Positions 14,776 through 22,574 of a stretch of 30,307 nucleotides of DNA are shown here, in pieces. Source of the stretch: UBA1402 sp964488495 (lineage in GTDB: Bacteria; Bacteroidota; Bacteroidia; Bacteroidales; UBA1402); assembly GCA_964488495.1 (NCBI GenBank), contig CAZAUQ010000028.1:1-30307 (forward strand), in the 5' to 3' direction. Made by a program: the position numbers and the translations under genes. Under the pieces are notes generated by a model. It ran no database searches. It saw only the letters and a list, made by a program, of their open reading frames with translations, and was not told the DNA's origin. Position 1 is the stretch's first letter; each line of letters begins with the position of its first letter.

Positions 14776-15910
14776 ATTCAAAATCCAGTTTGTAAACTTC
14801 GGAGCCGGCCAGCAAAAAACAGCCCAGGCCGTAATCGTCAAAATCAGGTTCAATATCGTAACCTACAGGTTGACCGTCTTTGGGTTCCTTGCCCGTTCCC
14901 TGCACATAGCCCAGGAAGCCGTTGGGATGCACTGCTTCTTCGAGGGCTTTCCATCCTTTGAGCACGGCTGGCAGATAAGTTTTGGCCGACAGAATTCCCC
15001 TTCGAATACCCCAGGCCATACCATAAACAAAGAGGGCAGTTCCGGAAGTTTCTTTGCCTCCGAAGTGACCGGGGTCGTGCAGACTGACGTTCCAGTAACC
15101 GTCTTCGCGCTGGCAGGCCAGCAGGGCTTTGGACATGGACCTGAAATCTTTCAGGTACTGAGCTTTGTATTTTTCATCGGCGGGAGCGATTTCCATATAT
15201 CGGGCCAGGGCTGCATACACCCAGCCGTTGCCTCTGGACCAATAACAGTCTTCGCCGTTGGGTTCGGTATAAGGAGGACAAAAATCCGCATCTCTCCACC
15301 AAAGGCCCTCTTTGGAATTGTACAGGCCGTGGGGGCCGTGTTGATTGCGGGTGAACATATACATTTGGTAAGCTTTTTCGTAGTAGCGCTCATCGTCTGT
15401 CAGTTGTCCCAGTTGTGCAAAGACGGGCATGCCCATTTGTATGGCATCAATCCAGGACCAGTCGTTGTTTTGGGGAGTGTTGACCAGCATATCCATGGAG
15501 ATTTTGATGTTTTTGATCAGAGCGGGATCGGGACTGATGTTGTACAAAGCAATATAAGTTTGGCCGGCACAATGATTATCGGCATTCCTGGTAGTGTTGC
15601 CCCGGTGCAGTCCCCAATTATGAGCCTTACCCCAGTCGTAGGCGTAGTTGTAATATTCGTCGCGCGGACTGATCTGGTGCAAAGCCATCAGTCCTTCGTA
15701 GTACACGCCTCTGGTCCAGATATGGCTGGGCCGGTAGCGGTTACGCACAAAACTCTCCTGGGCTACATCGGGCCATTTCTGCATAAAATGACTGTTAGCC
15801 AGTTCCATAAGGGCCAAGACTTTGTTTCTGTCCGGTAAATCCTGTGAAACGGTTTTTTGACACGACAGTAAGGACAACAAAAGGGGAAGCAGAAATATCA
15901 ACTTTCTCAT
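14774..15910 (-). CDS. GH105 unsaturated rhamnogalacturonyl/galacturonyl hydrolase
   Basis: A 378-residue lipoprotein (lipobox LLSC, Cys17) that should hydrolyse the 4,5-unsaturated galacturonate from the non-reducing end of lyase products. The (alpha/alpha)6 barrel is complete. Family landmarks are the WTRGVYYEG helix start (65-73), HCAGQTY (113-119), WSWIDAIQMGMPVFAQLG with the probable catalytic Asp155, WSRGNGWVYAAL, and GYDIEPDFDDYGLGCFLLAG near the C-terminus. These match YteR-type enzymes. It takes the products of the neighbouring PL11 (unsaturated galacturonyl-rhamnose ends) and perhaps PL10. The GH42 stop lies 64 bases upstream on the same strand, with a hairpin between and no clear -7 box, so GH42-GH105-PL11 may be one transcript. 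Membrane anchoring by lipid suggests action in the periplasm or at the outer membrane. Confidence 0.92.
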   Translation of the reverse strand: MRKLIFLLPLLLSLLSCQKTVSQDLPDRNKVLALMELANSHFMQKWPDVAQESFVRNRYRPSHIWTRGVYYEGLMALHQISPRDEYYNYAYDWGKAHNWGLHRGNTTRNADNHCAGQTYIALYNISPDPALIKNIKISMDMLVNTPQNNDWSWIDAIQMGMPVFAQLGQLTDDERYYEKAYQMYMFTRNQHGPHGLYNSKEGLWWRDADFCPPYTEPNGEDCYWSRGNGWVYAALARYMEIAPADEKYKAQYLKDFRSMSKALLACQREDGYWNVSLHDPGHFGGKETSGTALFVYGMAWGIRRGILSAKTYLPAVLKGWKALEEAVHPNGFLGYVQGTGKEPKDGQPVGYDIEPDFDDYGLGCFLLAGSEVYKLDFE

Positions 15911-15935
15911 AAGTAGTTATTTTTTTTAATGATTA

Positions 15936-15962
15936 GGAGCCAATAGACAGTTGGTTCTCCTG
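15936..15962. other. Stem-loop in the leader between GH42 and GH105
   Basis: AGGAGCCAA (15936-15944) pairs with TTGG-CTCCT (15952-15962, 2-base bulge) around a 7-base loop. On the minus strand an A-rich tract follows, so it does not look like an intrinsic terminator. It may protect the mRNA or set expression between the two genes. Confidence 0.3.
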
Positions 15963-15974
15963 TAAGTAAGAATA

Positions 15975-18098
15975 TTATTTTTTTAGTTTCCAAATCAGTA
16001 CACCGGCGGTTTCTAACGTCGGCTTTCCGATGATGATTTCTGCGTTCCCGGGCAGCGGGAACTCGCAACTGTAGTCACTGTAATTGACGGCTATGCCAAA
16101 ATTGTCACGAAATTCAACGATAAGGCCCTGGGGTAACTCCATACGGGGCAAACCTATCCGGTCGTACACTTTGGCCAAAACATTTTTTACGAACCCGGCG
16201 TCTTCAGTGTCGACTCCAACATAAGTGACGCTTCCTTTACCGTGACTCTTGTGCAATACGGCGGCATCACCTGTGTAAAAATCTCCCCGGTAATGTGCCC
16301 ATACTTCGGTACCCGGGGCCGGTTTAAAGACTTCTCCCCAGGTGTGCCAGGCATAGGCATTTAGTCCCATAAATACCGAGTCGGCGGCTTCGGGCGGCAA
16401 TAAATCGAAAAAGAGCATCTCTGCTCCGGTAAGTTCGTTTAGTTTTTCGCCGAATTTTGTTTCGAACAAGGCACCGTTGCGGTTTTTATGGCCGGTACGG
16501 CAGGTGAAAACGATATGACCTCCTGCATTTACATAGTCTTTCCAACGGGTCACCAGCTCATCGTCTATGAGCTGATATGCAGGAATAACAAGGAGAGGAT
16601 AGCTGCTGAAATCGTCCGATTCTCTGATGATATCAACTTTGGAACCAAAGGATTTCAGGGCGCTGTAATAACTTAAAATATGCTTTTGCGTATTCCAGTG
16701 TTGATTTTGCTTTTGGTTACGGATGCTCCAGGCGTTTTCGTGATTATACAGTATGGACACTTTGGCAGGATAATCGAGCTTGCCGCGTTTTTGAGTATAT
16801 TGCTGACGAAGTATATCCAGTTCCTGCATGTAGGTACGAAACTCTTCACCTCCGCTGCTCAGGCTTACACCATCTGTACCGACGATACCTGCATGGTATT
16901 GTTCCGTTCCGAATAAGGGCTGGCGGTAACGATAGGTACAGACAAACCGACTGCCACCGGAAAAAACACTCCATAACCACAAGCGCACGGCTCCGGGCAG
17001 GGGCTGGCTGTTGATGCTGCCCCAGTTTACCTGACCGGGTTGGAGTTCCATCACACCGTAAAGATTGTCGATCGGTCGGAAGAAATCGTTGGCTAAGGCT
17101 ATGCGCAGAGGTTCTCCCACGCGAAATCCTTTGCGGCCCAGGCCTTTGTTCTCGCCATAAACCATGTAGCGGGTGTAAGAATGAAAATCCAATTCCTTGC
17201 ACAAGCCGATATGGCCTTCTTCGTAATTGGGTATATAATTGGTGGTTATAAATTGCTGTACAGTGATGTGTTTTTTTAAACAGCGGCTTTGCATATCCAG
17301 AAAAGAGGCTGTCTGTTGAGCGGCAAATCGCATATAATCCAGAATCTGATGATGGTTCATAAACTGTTGTTTCATCAGGGGGATGTTGATCTGGTCGAAA
17401 CTGTTGTACAGTTGGCTCCAAAAGGCGGTGCCCCAGGCTTGGTTCAAGGCATCGATTGTGTTGTATTTATTCTGCAGAAAAGTTCTGAACTCTGTAGCAG
17501 CGGCCGGATTGTAGTCGTATTGCACCGAAGGTTCATTATCCAGTTGCCAGCCGATGACCCTGGTATCGCTGCCGTAATGTCTGGCCAGTTCTTCGATGGT
17601 CCTGAGGGCCAGCTCACGGTATTTGGGACTGGAAAAAGAGGCATGTTGCCGGGCACCGTGATCGGCGTAATTCCCGTTTTCGTTTTTGATCAGAATTTCC
17701 GGATATTTTCTGCTCAGCCAGACGGGAGGAGTGGCTGTGGAGGTGCACAAAATGACTTTGAGTTGATATTTATCGGCAAGACCAATGGCTTTGTCCAGCC
17801 ATTCAAAATGATATTCGCCTTCCCGGGGTTCCAGCTGAGCCCAGGCAAATTCGCCCATGTGGACGCCTTCGAAGCCTAGATCGGCTATGTTTTTCATATC
17901 TCTTTCCCATTGGTTTTCAGGCCAGTGTTCGGGATAATAATACACCCAGGTTTGACTCAGGTCGCTTGCTTTGAAGAAAGGACTTTGGGCTTTGCTACCT
18001 GAAATCAATAAAAAGAAAGAAAGTAATAACAGCAAAAACCTTAATTTTTGGTTTAAGGCTTGAATTTCAATCTTAAAAATGTATATTTGCTTGTTCAT
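15975..18098 (-). CDS. GH42-type beta-galactosidase, secreted
   Basis: A 707-residue retaining glycosidase of clan GH-A, likely acting on beta-galactosyl side chains of rhamnogalacturonan I. Residues 42-400 are the GH42 TIM barrel: YYPEHWPENQWERDM (54-68), the acid/base Glu189 in QLDNEPS, and the nucleophile Glu351 in GVMELQPGQVNWG. A trimerisation-like domain with NHENAWS follows, and a small C-terminal beta domain ends WKLKK. An N-terminal hydrophobic segment (about 20-37, ending SGSKA) looks like a signal peptide. I chose the ATG at 18096-18098; the frame is open up to 18230, but that would place 44 odd residues before the signal peptide and run through the divergent promoter region. Most GH42 enzymes are cytoplasmic, so a secreted one fits polymer or oligomer trimming outside the cytoplasm. 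It is divergent from the AraC gene. Confidence 0.9.
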   Translation of the reverse strand: MNKQIYIFKIEIQALNQKLRFLLLLLSFFLLISGSKAQSPFFKASDLSQTWVYYYPEHWPENQWERDMKNIADLGFEGVHMGEFAWAQLEPREGEYHFEWLDKAIGLADKYQLKVILCTSTATPPVWLSRKYPEILIKNENGNYADHGARQHASFSSPKYRELALRTIEELARHYGSDTRVIGWQLDNEPSVQYDYNPAAATEFRTFLQNKYNTIDALNQAWGTAFWSQLYNSFDQINIPLMKQQFMNHHQILDYMRFAAQQTASFLDMQSRCLKKHITVQQFITTNYIPNYEEGHIGLCKELDFHSYTRYMVYGENKGLGRKGFRVGEPLRIALANDFFRPIDNLYGVMELQPGQVNWGSINSQPLPGAVRLWLWSVFSGGSRFVCTYRYRQPLFGTEQYHAGIVGTDGVSLSSGGEEFRTYMQELDILRQQYTQKRGKLDYPAKVSILYNHENAWSIRNQKQNQHWNTQKHILSYYSALKSFGSKVDIIRESDDFSSYPLLVIPAYQLIDDELVTRWKDYVNAGGHIVFTCRTGHKNRNGALFETKFGEKLNELTGAEMLFFDLLPPEAADSVFMGLNAYAWHTWGEVFKPAPGTEVWAHYRGDFYTGDAAVLHKSHGKGSVTYVGVDTEDAGFVKNVLAKVYDRIGLPRMELPQGLIVEFRDNFGIAVNYSDYSCEFPLPGNAEIIIGKPTLETAGVLIWKLKK

Positions 18099-18130
18099 TC
18101 CCGATAAATAAATAAGAATTATAGAATAAA

Positions 18131-18138
18131 CAAAAATA
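18131..18138 (-). promoter_or_regulatory. Putative -7 box of the GH42-GH105-PL11 transcript
   Basis: CAAAAATA on the plus strand reads TATTTTTG on the minus strand, a match to TAnnTTTG, 33 bases before the GH42 ATG at 18098. The nearest CAAA, a possible -33 box (18163-18166), gives a long 24-bp spacer. This supports the shorter GH42 start. Confidence 0.35.
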
Positions 18139-18158
18139 GGCACCGGAATCAAAAGTTG

Positions 18159-18192
18159 TTTGCAAATAATGACATAAATTCTTATAAAATTG
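18159..18192 (+). promoter_or_regulatory. Putative promoter of the AraC-type gene
   Basis: TTTG at 18159-18162 and TAAAATTG at 18185-18192 (one mismatch to TAnnTTTG), spacer 22 bp, 31 bases before the ATG. The -7 box overlaps the second half of the direct repeat at 18170-18200. Confidence 0.3.
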
Positions 18193-18200
18193 ACATTTAG
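18170..18200. promoter_or_regulatory. Candidate AraC operator: TGACAT direct repeat, 21-bp period
   Basis: TGACATAAA (18170-18178) and TGACATTTA (18191-18199) are direct repeats starting 21 bp apart, two helical turns. AraC-family dimers often bind direct half-sites with this period. The pair lies between the divergent GH42 and AraC-type genes. I did not see the same hexamer pair before the other pectin genes. Confidence 0.35.
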
Positions 18201-18223
18201 GTGTTTAACTAGAATACAGCAAG

Positions 18224-19132
18224 ATGGCATTAATCGAAGAAAATCACATCAATTACCTGACGGTTAATGAAATAGATCACAAATGGGGACTTTATGTGAC
18301 CACTTGCGGATTTCAAAGCATAAAACCCCATTCCAGCATTAATCCTTATTTGAACAAACATCTGAGCTCTTATGCCTTCAATACGAAACATGGCCGGGTG
18401 CTGGATGAATTTCAACTTTTGTTTGTAGTAAAAGGCAGTGGCTTTTTTCAATCCGCCTCTCTGGCCAAAACCAATATCGAAGCCGGAACCATAATTATGC
18501 TTTTTCCCCAGGAATGGCATAATTACAGTTTCAACAAAGAGACCGGCTGGGATGAATTCTGGGTAGGTTTCAACGGTGCGCATGCCCGCTCCATACTACA
18601 ACAAGGCTTTTTCAAAAAAGATGTACCTATTTTTAAGCTTGGCATCAACGATGAGTTCGTTTCTTTGTACCAACAAATTATCAGTTATGCCGAACAGGAG
18701 AACCAGGCTTATCAGCAAATAATTTCGGGCATAGTCAGGCATATGCTTGGTTTGTTGTATTTTAAATCGCGTAATACAGTCATCAGCAATAAATCGGTAG
18801 TAGACAAGATCAACCAGGCCAGGATAATGATGCGTGAACAGATGTCATCGCCCCAGGCTCCGGAAGACATTTCCTCCCAACTGGGGGTTAGTTATTCCTG
18901 GTTCAGAAAAGCTTTTAAAAAATACACAGGCATTTCGCCGGCTCAATTTCAAATGAACCTGCGTTTGCAACATGCCAAAGATATGCTTATGAACAGCGAG
19001 AAATCCATCACCGAAATTGCCTACGAACTGAATTTTGAGAGTACCGGACAGTTTTCCACTTTTTTCAGGCATAAGACCGGCACCACACCCAAGGAATTCC
19101 GCTCTATTGCTTCTGCGCCGGGCATTTATTGA
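18224..19132 (+). CDS. AraC-family transcriptional regulator with sugar-sensing cupin
   Basis: A 302-residue cytoplasmic regulator. Residues about 35-115 form an AraC-type cupin (LLFVVKGSGFF at 66-76, MLFPQEWHNYSF). Residues about 195-298 form the two helix-turn-helix DNA-binding domain with LGVSYSWFRKAFKKYTGISP and the family signature ITEIAYELNFESTGQFSTFFRHKTGTTPKEFR. It is divergent from GH42, with about 125 bases between the two starts and a 21-bp-spaced repeat in that space, so it most likely controls GH42-GH105-PL11 and itself. The inducer may be a sugar such as galactose, rhamnose or a galacturonide; nothing in the sequence fixes it. Classical AraC control is less common than hybrid two-component or anti-sigma control in Bacteroidota glycan loci. 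It converges with rarA, 28 bases away. Confidence 0.9.
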   Translation: MALIEENHINYLTVNEIDHKWGLYVTTCGFQSIKPHSSINPYLNKHLSSYAFNTKHGRVLDEFQLLFVVKGSGFFQSASLAKTNIEAGTIIMLFPQEWHNYSFNKETGWDEFWVGFNGAHARSILQQGFFKKDVPIFKLGINDEFVSLYQQIISYAEQENQAYQQIISGIVRHMLGLLYFKSRNTVISNKSVVDKINQARIMMREQMSSPQAPEDISSQLGVSYSWFRKAFKKYTGISPAQFQMNLRLQHAKDMLMNSEKSITEIAYELNFESTGQFSTFFRHKTGTTPKEFRSIASAPGIY

Positions 19133-19171
19133 AACCGGATTTCAGGACCTCAGCCCGATTTTATTGAAACC
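19125..19171. repeat. 12-bp direct repeat spanning the stops of araC-type gene and rarA
   Basis: TTTATTGAAACC occurs at 19125-19136 and again at 19160-19171. The first copy contains the TGA of the regulator gene, and the second, read on the other strand, the TAA of rarA. It could be chance or a small duplication at the convergent ends. Confidence 0.5.
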
Positions 19172-20432
19172 TGTTTTTCCAGAGCCTTTTCAAAAAGTCT
19201 TTCAACTTGATTTCCGAGGCATTCTGCTGGGGTTCCCAAAGGCTTTTGTCCTTGATTTCGGGAGGCAGGTAGTCTTGTTCCGTAAAATTGTTTTGGTAAT
19301 CGTGGGCATATTTGTAGTTCTTGCCGTAATCAAGGTCTTGCATAAGTTGGGTGGGAGCGTTTCTCAGATGCAGAGGCACGCTGAGATTGCCTGTTTGACG
19401 TACCACGGACGAGGCTTTTTCTATGGCCAGATAGGCTGAATTGCTTTTGGGGCTTGAGGCCAGATACACAGCGGTTTCCGACAGGATAATACGACTTTCG
19501 GGCCAACCGATTTTATGGATGGCATCGAAACAGGCATTAGCCAGCAGCAGAGCATTGGGATTGGCCAGCCCGATATCTTCGGAGGCGGAAATCAGCATGC
19601 GGCGAGCAATGAATTTGGGGTCTTCGCCTCCTTCGACCATCCTGGCCAGCCAGTAGACGGCTGCATCGGGATCACTTCCGCGGATAGATTTGATAAAAGC
19701 AGAGATGATGTCGTAATGCATTTCTCCGTTTTTGTCGTATGCCATTGGATTGGCCTGGATGCTTGCAATAACATTTTCGTCGTCGATAATTACAGGATCT
19801 TCAGGCTGGTACTGGGTGAGCAGTTCAATCGTATTGAGCAGCTTGCGGGCATCACCCCCGGCAAAATGAAATAATTGGCCGCTTTCTTTGAGCAGAATCT
19901 TGCGCTTTTTGAGCTCAGGGTCTTTGTTTAGGGCTCTGTCGAGCAATTCCTGCAGGTCTTGTTCTTCGAGCGATTTCAGCACATAGACCTGGCAGCGCGA
20001 GAGCAGGGGAGTGATGACTTCGAACGAGGGATTCTCGGTGGTAGCTCCTATCAGGACGACTATGCCCTGTTCTACGGCAGCCAACAGGGAATCCTGCTGT
20101 GATTTACTGAAGCGATGTATTTCGTCAATGAAAAGGATGGGAGTTTTTTGTTGAAACAGCCGGTTGTTTTTGGCTGTTTCTATGAGTTCACGTACGTCTT
20201 TTACTCCTGCGTTGACGGCACTCAGACTGTAAAAGGGGCATTCCAGTTTATAGGCTATTATGCTGGCCAAAGTGGTCTTGCCCACACCCGGAGGTCCCCA
20301 GAGAATAAAAGACGACAGCGTGCCGGAATCGATCATTTTTCGTAAAATGGCTCCTTCGCCAACCAGGTGCTTTTGGCCGGCATAGTCATCCAGAGTCATA
20401 GGGCGCATTCTTTCTGCCAGGGGTTTAGCCAT
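19161..20432 (-). CDS. rarA: Replication-associated recombination protein A (AAA+ ATPase)
   Basis: A 423-residue AAA+ ATPase of the clamp-loader-like RarA/MgsA/WRNIP1 family, acting at stalled replication forks. Walker A GPPGVGKTT is at 46-54, Walker B LFIDEIHRF at 100-108 and sensor 1 GATTENPSFE follows; the C-terminal half carries the family helical domains with EDIGLANPNALLLA and LHLRNAPTQLMQ. The start is the ATG at 20430-20432 (MAKPLAERMRP), which matches the family N-terminus. A 16-residue extension is open upstream, but a -7 box lies at 20470-20477 and makes it unlikely. It is convergent with the AraC-type gene and divergent from serC. Nothing ties it to the pectin genes. Confidence 0.95.
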   Translation of the reverse strand: MAKPLAERMRPMTLDDYAGQKHLVGEGAILRKMIDSGTLSSFILWGPPGVGKTTLASIIAYKLECPFYSLSAVNAGVKDVRELIETAKNNRLFQQKTPILFIDEIHRFSKSQQDSLLAAVEQGIVVLIGATTENPSFEVITPLLSRCQVYVLKSLEEQDLQELLDRALNKDPELKKRKILLKESGQLFHFAGGDARKLLNTIELLTQYQPEDPVIIDDENVIASIQANPMAYDKNGEMHYDIISAFIKSIRGSDPDAAVYWLARMVEGGEDPKFIARRMLISASEDIGLANPNALLLANACFDAIHKIGWPESRIILSETAVYLASSPKSNSAYLAIEKASSVVRQTGNLSVPLHLRNAPTQLMQDLDYGKNYKYAHDYQNNFTEQDYLPPEIKDKSLWEPQQNASEIKLKDFLKRLWKNRFQ

Positions 20433-20469
20433 CTTGATAAGTAGCTTGTCGGTGATGAAACAAGAATCA

Positions 20470-20477
20470 CAAAAATA
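20470..20477 (-). promoter_or_regulatory. Putative -7 box of rarA
   Basis: CAAAAATA on the plus strand reads TATTTTTG on the minus strand, 38 bases before the rarA ATG. The -33 region is weak (TTTAG 19 bases further). It shares the 140-base divergent region with the serC promoter. Confidence 0.35.
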
Positions 20478-20502
20478 CAAACTAAATAAATAAAACTAAA
20501 GT

Positions 20503-20533
20503 CTTGTCGTAAGAAAATAAATCACTAATTTCG
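20503..20533 (+). promoter_or_regulatory. Promoter of the serC-serA operon
   Basis: CTTG at 20503-20506 and TAATTTCG at 20526-20533 (one mismatch to TAnnTTTG) are separated by 19 bp, the preferred distance. The serC ATG follows 40 bases later. Confidence 0.45.
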
Positions 20534-20572
20534 CAGCGTTTTCTTAGCTTCAATTCATTTTAATATTTTGGT

Positions 20573-21646
20573 ATGAAAAAGCATAATTTCTATGCAGGAC
20601 CATCTATCCTGAGTGAGTACACTATTCGGCAGACCGCGGATGCCATTATCAACTTCGAAGGCACAGGTCTTTCACTGATGGAAGTCTCACACCGCAGCAA
20701 GCAGTTCGTAGCTGTTTGCGATCAGGCACGCGCCTTGATCAAGGAATTACTCCATATTCCCGAAGACTTCGAAGTTATATTTCTGGGTGGAGGTGCCAGT
20801 TTGCAATTTGCTATGGCTCCCTTTAATTTTTTAGAAACCAAAGCCGCCTATCTTGATTCCGGTTCCTGGGCATCGAAGGCTATCAAAGAAGCAAAATTGT
20901 TTGGAGAAGTTCAGGTGGTGGGTTCTTCCAAAGCCGACAACTATACTTACTTACCCAAGAATTATAAAGTTCCCTCGGACGTGGATTATTTCTACTTTTG
21001 CAGCAACAATACCATTTTTGGTACCGAATTGCACGAAGATCCCCATCCTGGTGTTCCCGTGATAGCCGATATGTCTTCGGATATTTTTTCGCGTCCCATC
21101 GACTTCAGCTCTTACGATATGATTTTTGCCGGAGCCCAGAAAAACCTGGCTCCTGCAGGCGTAACCCTGGTAATTGTACGCAAAAGCTCACTGGGCAAAG
21201 TGAGCCGTCCCATTCCGACCATGCTCAACTACAAAACCCATGTCGAAAACGAATCCATGTTCAATACTCCTCCGGTTGTTCCCATTTATGCAGCCTTACA
21301 AACACTGCTTTGGTACAAAGAGCTCGGCGGTATTGAAGTTATATATAAAATGAATAAGCAAAAGGCATCTCTGCTGTATGACGAAATCGACAGCAATCCC
21401 TTATTCAAAGGCACCGTTACCTGCAAAGAAGATCGTTCCATTATGAATGTCTGCTTTGTGATGGCCGAAGGCTACGAAGAGCTCGAGGACGAATTTAATA
21501 AATACGCCTCTGAAGCCGGTATGGTAGGCATCAAAGGCCACCGTTCGGTTGGCGGGTTCCGTGCTTCCATTTACAATGCCATGCCTCTGTCCAGTGTACA
21601 GGCGCTGGTAGATACCATGAGAAGTTTTGCCAAATTAAAAAAATAA
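20573..21646 (+). CDS. serC: Phosphoserine aminotransferase
   Basis: A 357-residue class V PLP enzyme that converts 3-phosphohydroxypyruvate and glutamate into O-phosphoserine and 2-oxoglutarate, the second step of serine synthesis; it can also act in pyridoxal phosphate synthesis. The N-terminus reads NFYAGPSIL, where many homologues have GPA. GGGAS (72-76) binds the cofactor phosphate, and Lys190 in FAGAQKNLAPAG forms the Schiff base. Length is normal and no signal peptide is present. serA begins two bases after its stop, so the two are one operon. Its own promoter is visible upstream. Confidence 0.96.
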   Translation: MKKHNFYAGPSILSEYTIRQTADAIINFEGTGLSLMEVSHRSKQFVAVCDQARALIKELLHIPEDFEVIFLGGGASLQFAMAPFNFLETKAAYLDSGSWASKAIKEAKLFGEVQVVGSSKADNYTYLPKNYKVPSDVDYFYFCSNNTIFGTELHEDPHPGVPVIADMSSDIFSRPIDFSSYDMIFAGAQKNLAPAGVTLVIVRKSSLGKVSRPIPTMLNYKTHVENESMFNTPPVVPIYAALQTLLWYKELGGIEVIYKMNKQKASLLYDEIDSNPLFKGTVTCKEDRSIMNVCFVMAEGYEELEDEFNKYASEAGMVGIKGHRSVGGFRASIYNAMPLSSVQALVDTMRSFAKLKK

Positions 21647-21648
21647 TT

Positions 21649-22569
21649 ATGAAGGTATTAGTTGCTACAGACAAGCCTTTTGCTCCTGTTGCTGTCAAGG
21701 GCATACGCGAAGTGATACAAGGAGCCGGTTTCGGTTTTGAATTATTCGAAAAATACACCGAAAAAAGTAGCCTCATCGAAGCTGTCTCCCAGGCCGACGG
21801 CGTAATTATTCGCAGCGATATCATAGATCGTCAGGTTATTGAAGCAGCCGGAAATTTAAAGATTGTGGTCCGCGCCGGAGCCGGATACGACAACGTCGAT
21901 TTGGAAGCAGCCAGCGAAAAGGGTATTTGCGTAATGAATACTCCCGGCCAAAATGCCAATGCAGTGGCCGAACTGGCCCTGGGTATGATGGTATACGCGA
22001 TGCGTAATATGTTCAATGGAACTTCCGGTACAGAATTGAAAGGCAAAGTGTTGGGTATTCATGCCTACGGCAATGTGGGGCGCAACGTAGCCCGCATCGC
22101 CAAAGGTTTCGGCATGGAAGTTTATGCTTATGATCCCTATTGCCGGAGGGAAGACATTGAAAAAGACGGAGTAAAAGTCTTGTGCGATGTAGAAAAATTG
22201 TACGAAAAATGTCAGATTGTTTCCCTGCACATTCCCGCTACCAACGAAACCCGCAATTGCATAAACGGGGCACTCCTGAGCCGCATGCCCAAAAACGCCA
22301 TACTGGTGAATACCGCCCGCAAAGAAGTGATCGATGAAACATCTTTGATGATGTTTATGGAGAAGCGAATTGATTTTAAGTATATTACCGATATCATGCC
22401 CGCCGCTGATGCCAAATTTGCCGAAAAATTCGCCGGTCGTTATTTCTCTACTCCCAAAAAAATGGGAGCTCAGACAGCCGAAGCAAATATTAATGCAGGC
22501 ATCGCAGCAGCCAAACAAATTGTAAGTTTCTTTAAAGAAGGTAATCAGACGTTCAGAGTCAATCCCTAA
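21649..22569 (+). CDS. serA: D-3-phosphoglycerate dehydrogenase, short form with Lys for catalytic His
   Basis: A 306-residue NAD-dependent dehydrogenase for the first step of serine synthesis. It has the 2-hydroxyacid dehydrogenase catalytic and nucleotide-binding domains only; the C-terminal ACT and allosteric domains of E. coli SerA are absent, so serine feedback through ACT is not possible. Residues: VRAGAGYDNVD (74-84), NAD motif GIHAYGNVG (136-144), substrate and catalytic Arg224 in NTARKEVID. The usual TPH near the C-terminus reads TPKK (268-271), so Lys replaces the acid/base His, and the usual EP carrying the partner Glu reads as PAAD (251-254). This matches the so-called type IIIK group known from Bacteroides and Entamoeba. 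It sits between serC (2-base gap) and the DUF1015 gene (5-base gap). Confidence 0.93.
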   Translation: MKVLVATDKPFAPVAVKGIREVIQGAGFGFELFEKYTEKSSLIEAVSQADGVIIRSDIIDRQVIEAAGNLKIVVRAGAGYDNVDLEAASEKGICVMNTPGQNANAVAELALGMMVYAMRNMFNGTSGTELKGKVLGIHAYGNVGRNVARIAKGFGMEVYAYDPYCRREDIEKDGVKVLCDVEKLYEKCQIVSLHIPATNETRNCINGALLSRMPKNAILVNTARKEVIDETSLMMFMEKRIDFKYITDIMPAADAKFAEKFAGRYFSTPKKMGAQTAEANINAGIAAAKQIVSFFKEGNQTFRVNP

Positions 22570-22574
22570 TCAGC

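Noticed and set aside
14732..15838. Long plus-strand open frame (368 codons) opposite GH105
   Set aside because: It lies fully antisense to a gene with clear family motifs; the translation is a low-complexity run without recognisable domains, typical of an antisense shadow.
18099..18230. Longer GH42 start reaching 18230
   Set aside because: It would add 44 residues before the signal peptide and cross the divergent promoter and the AraC start codon.
20433..20480. Longer rarA start
   Set aside because: The added residues do not match the family N-terminus, and the -7 box overlaps them.
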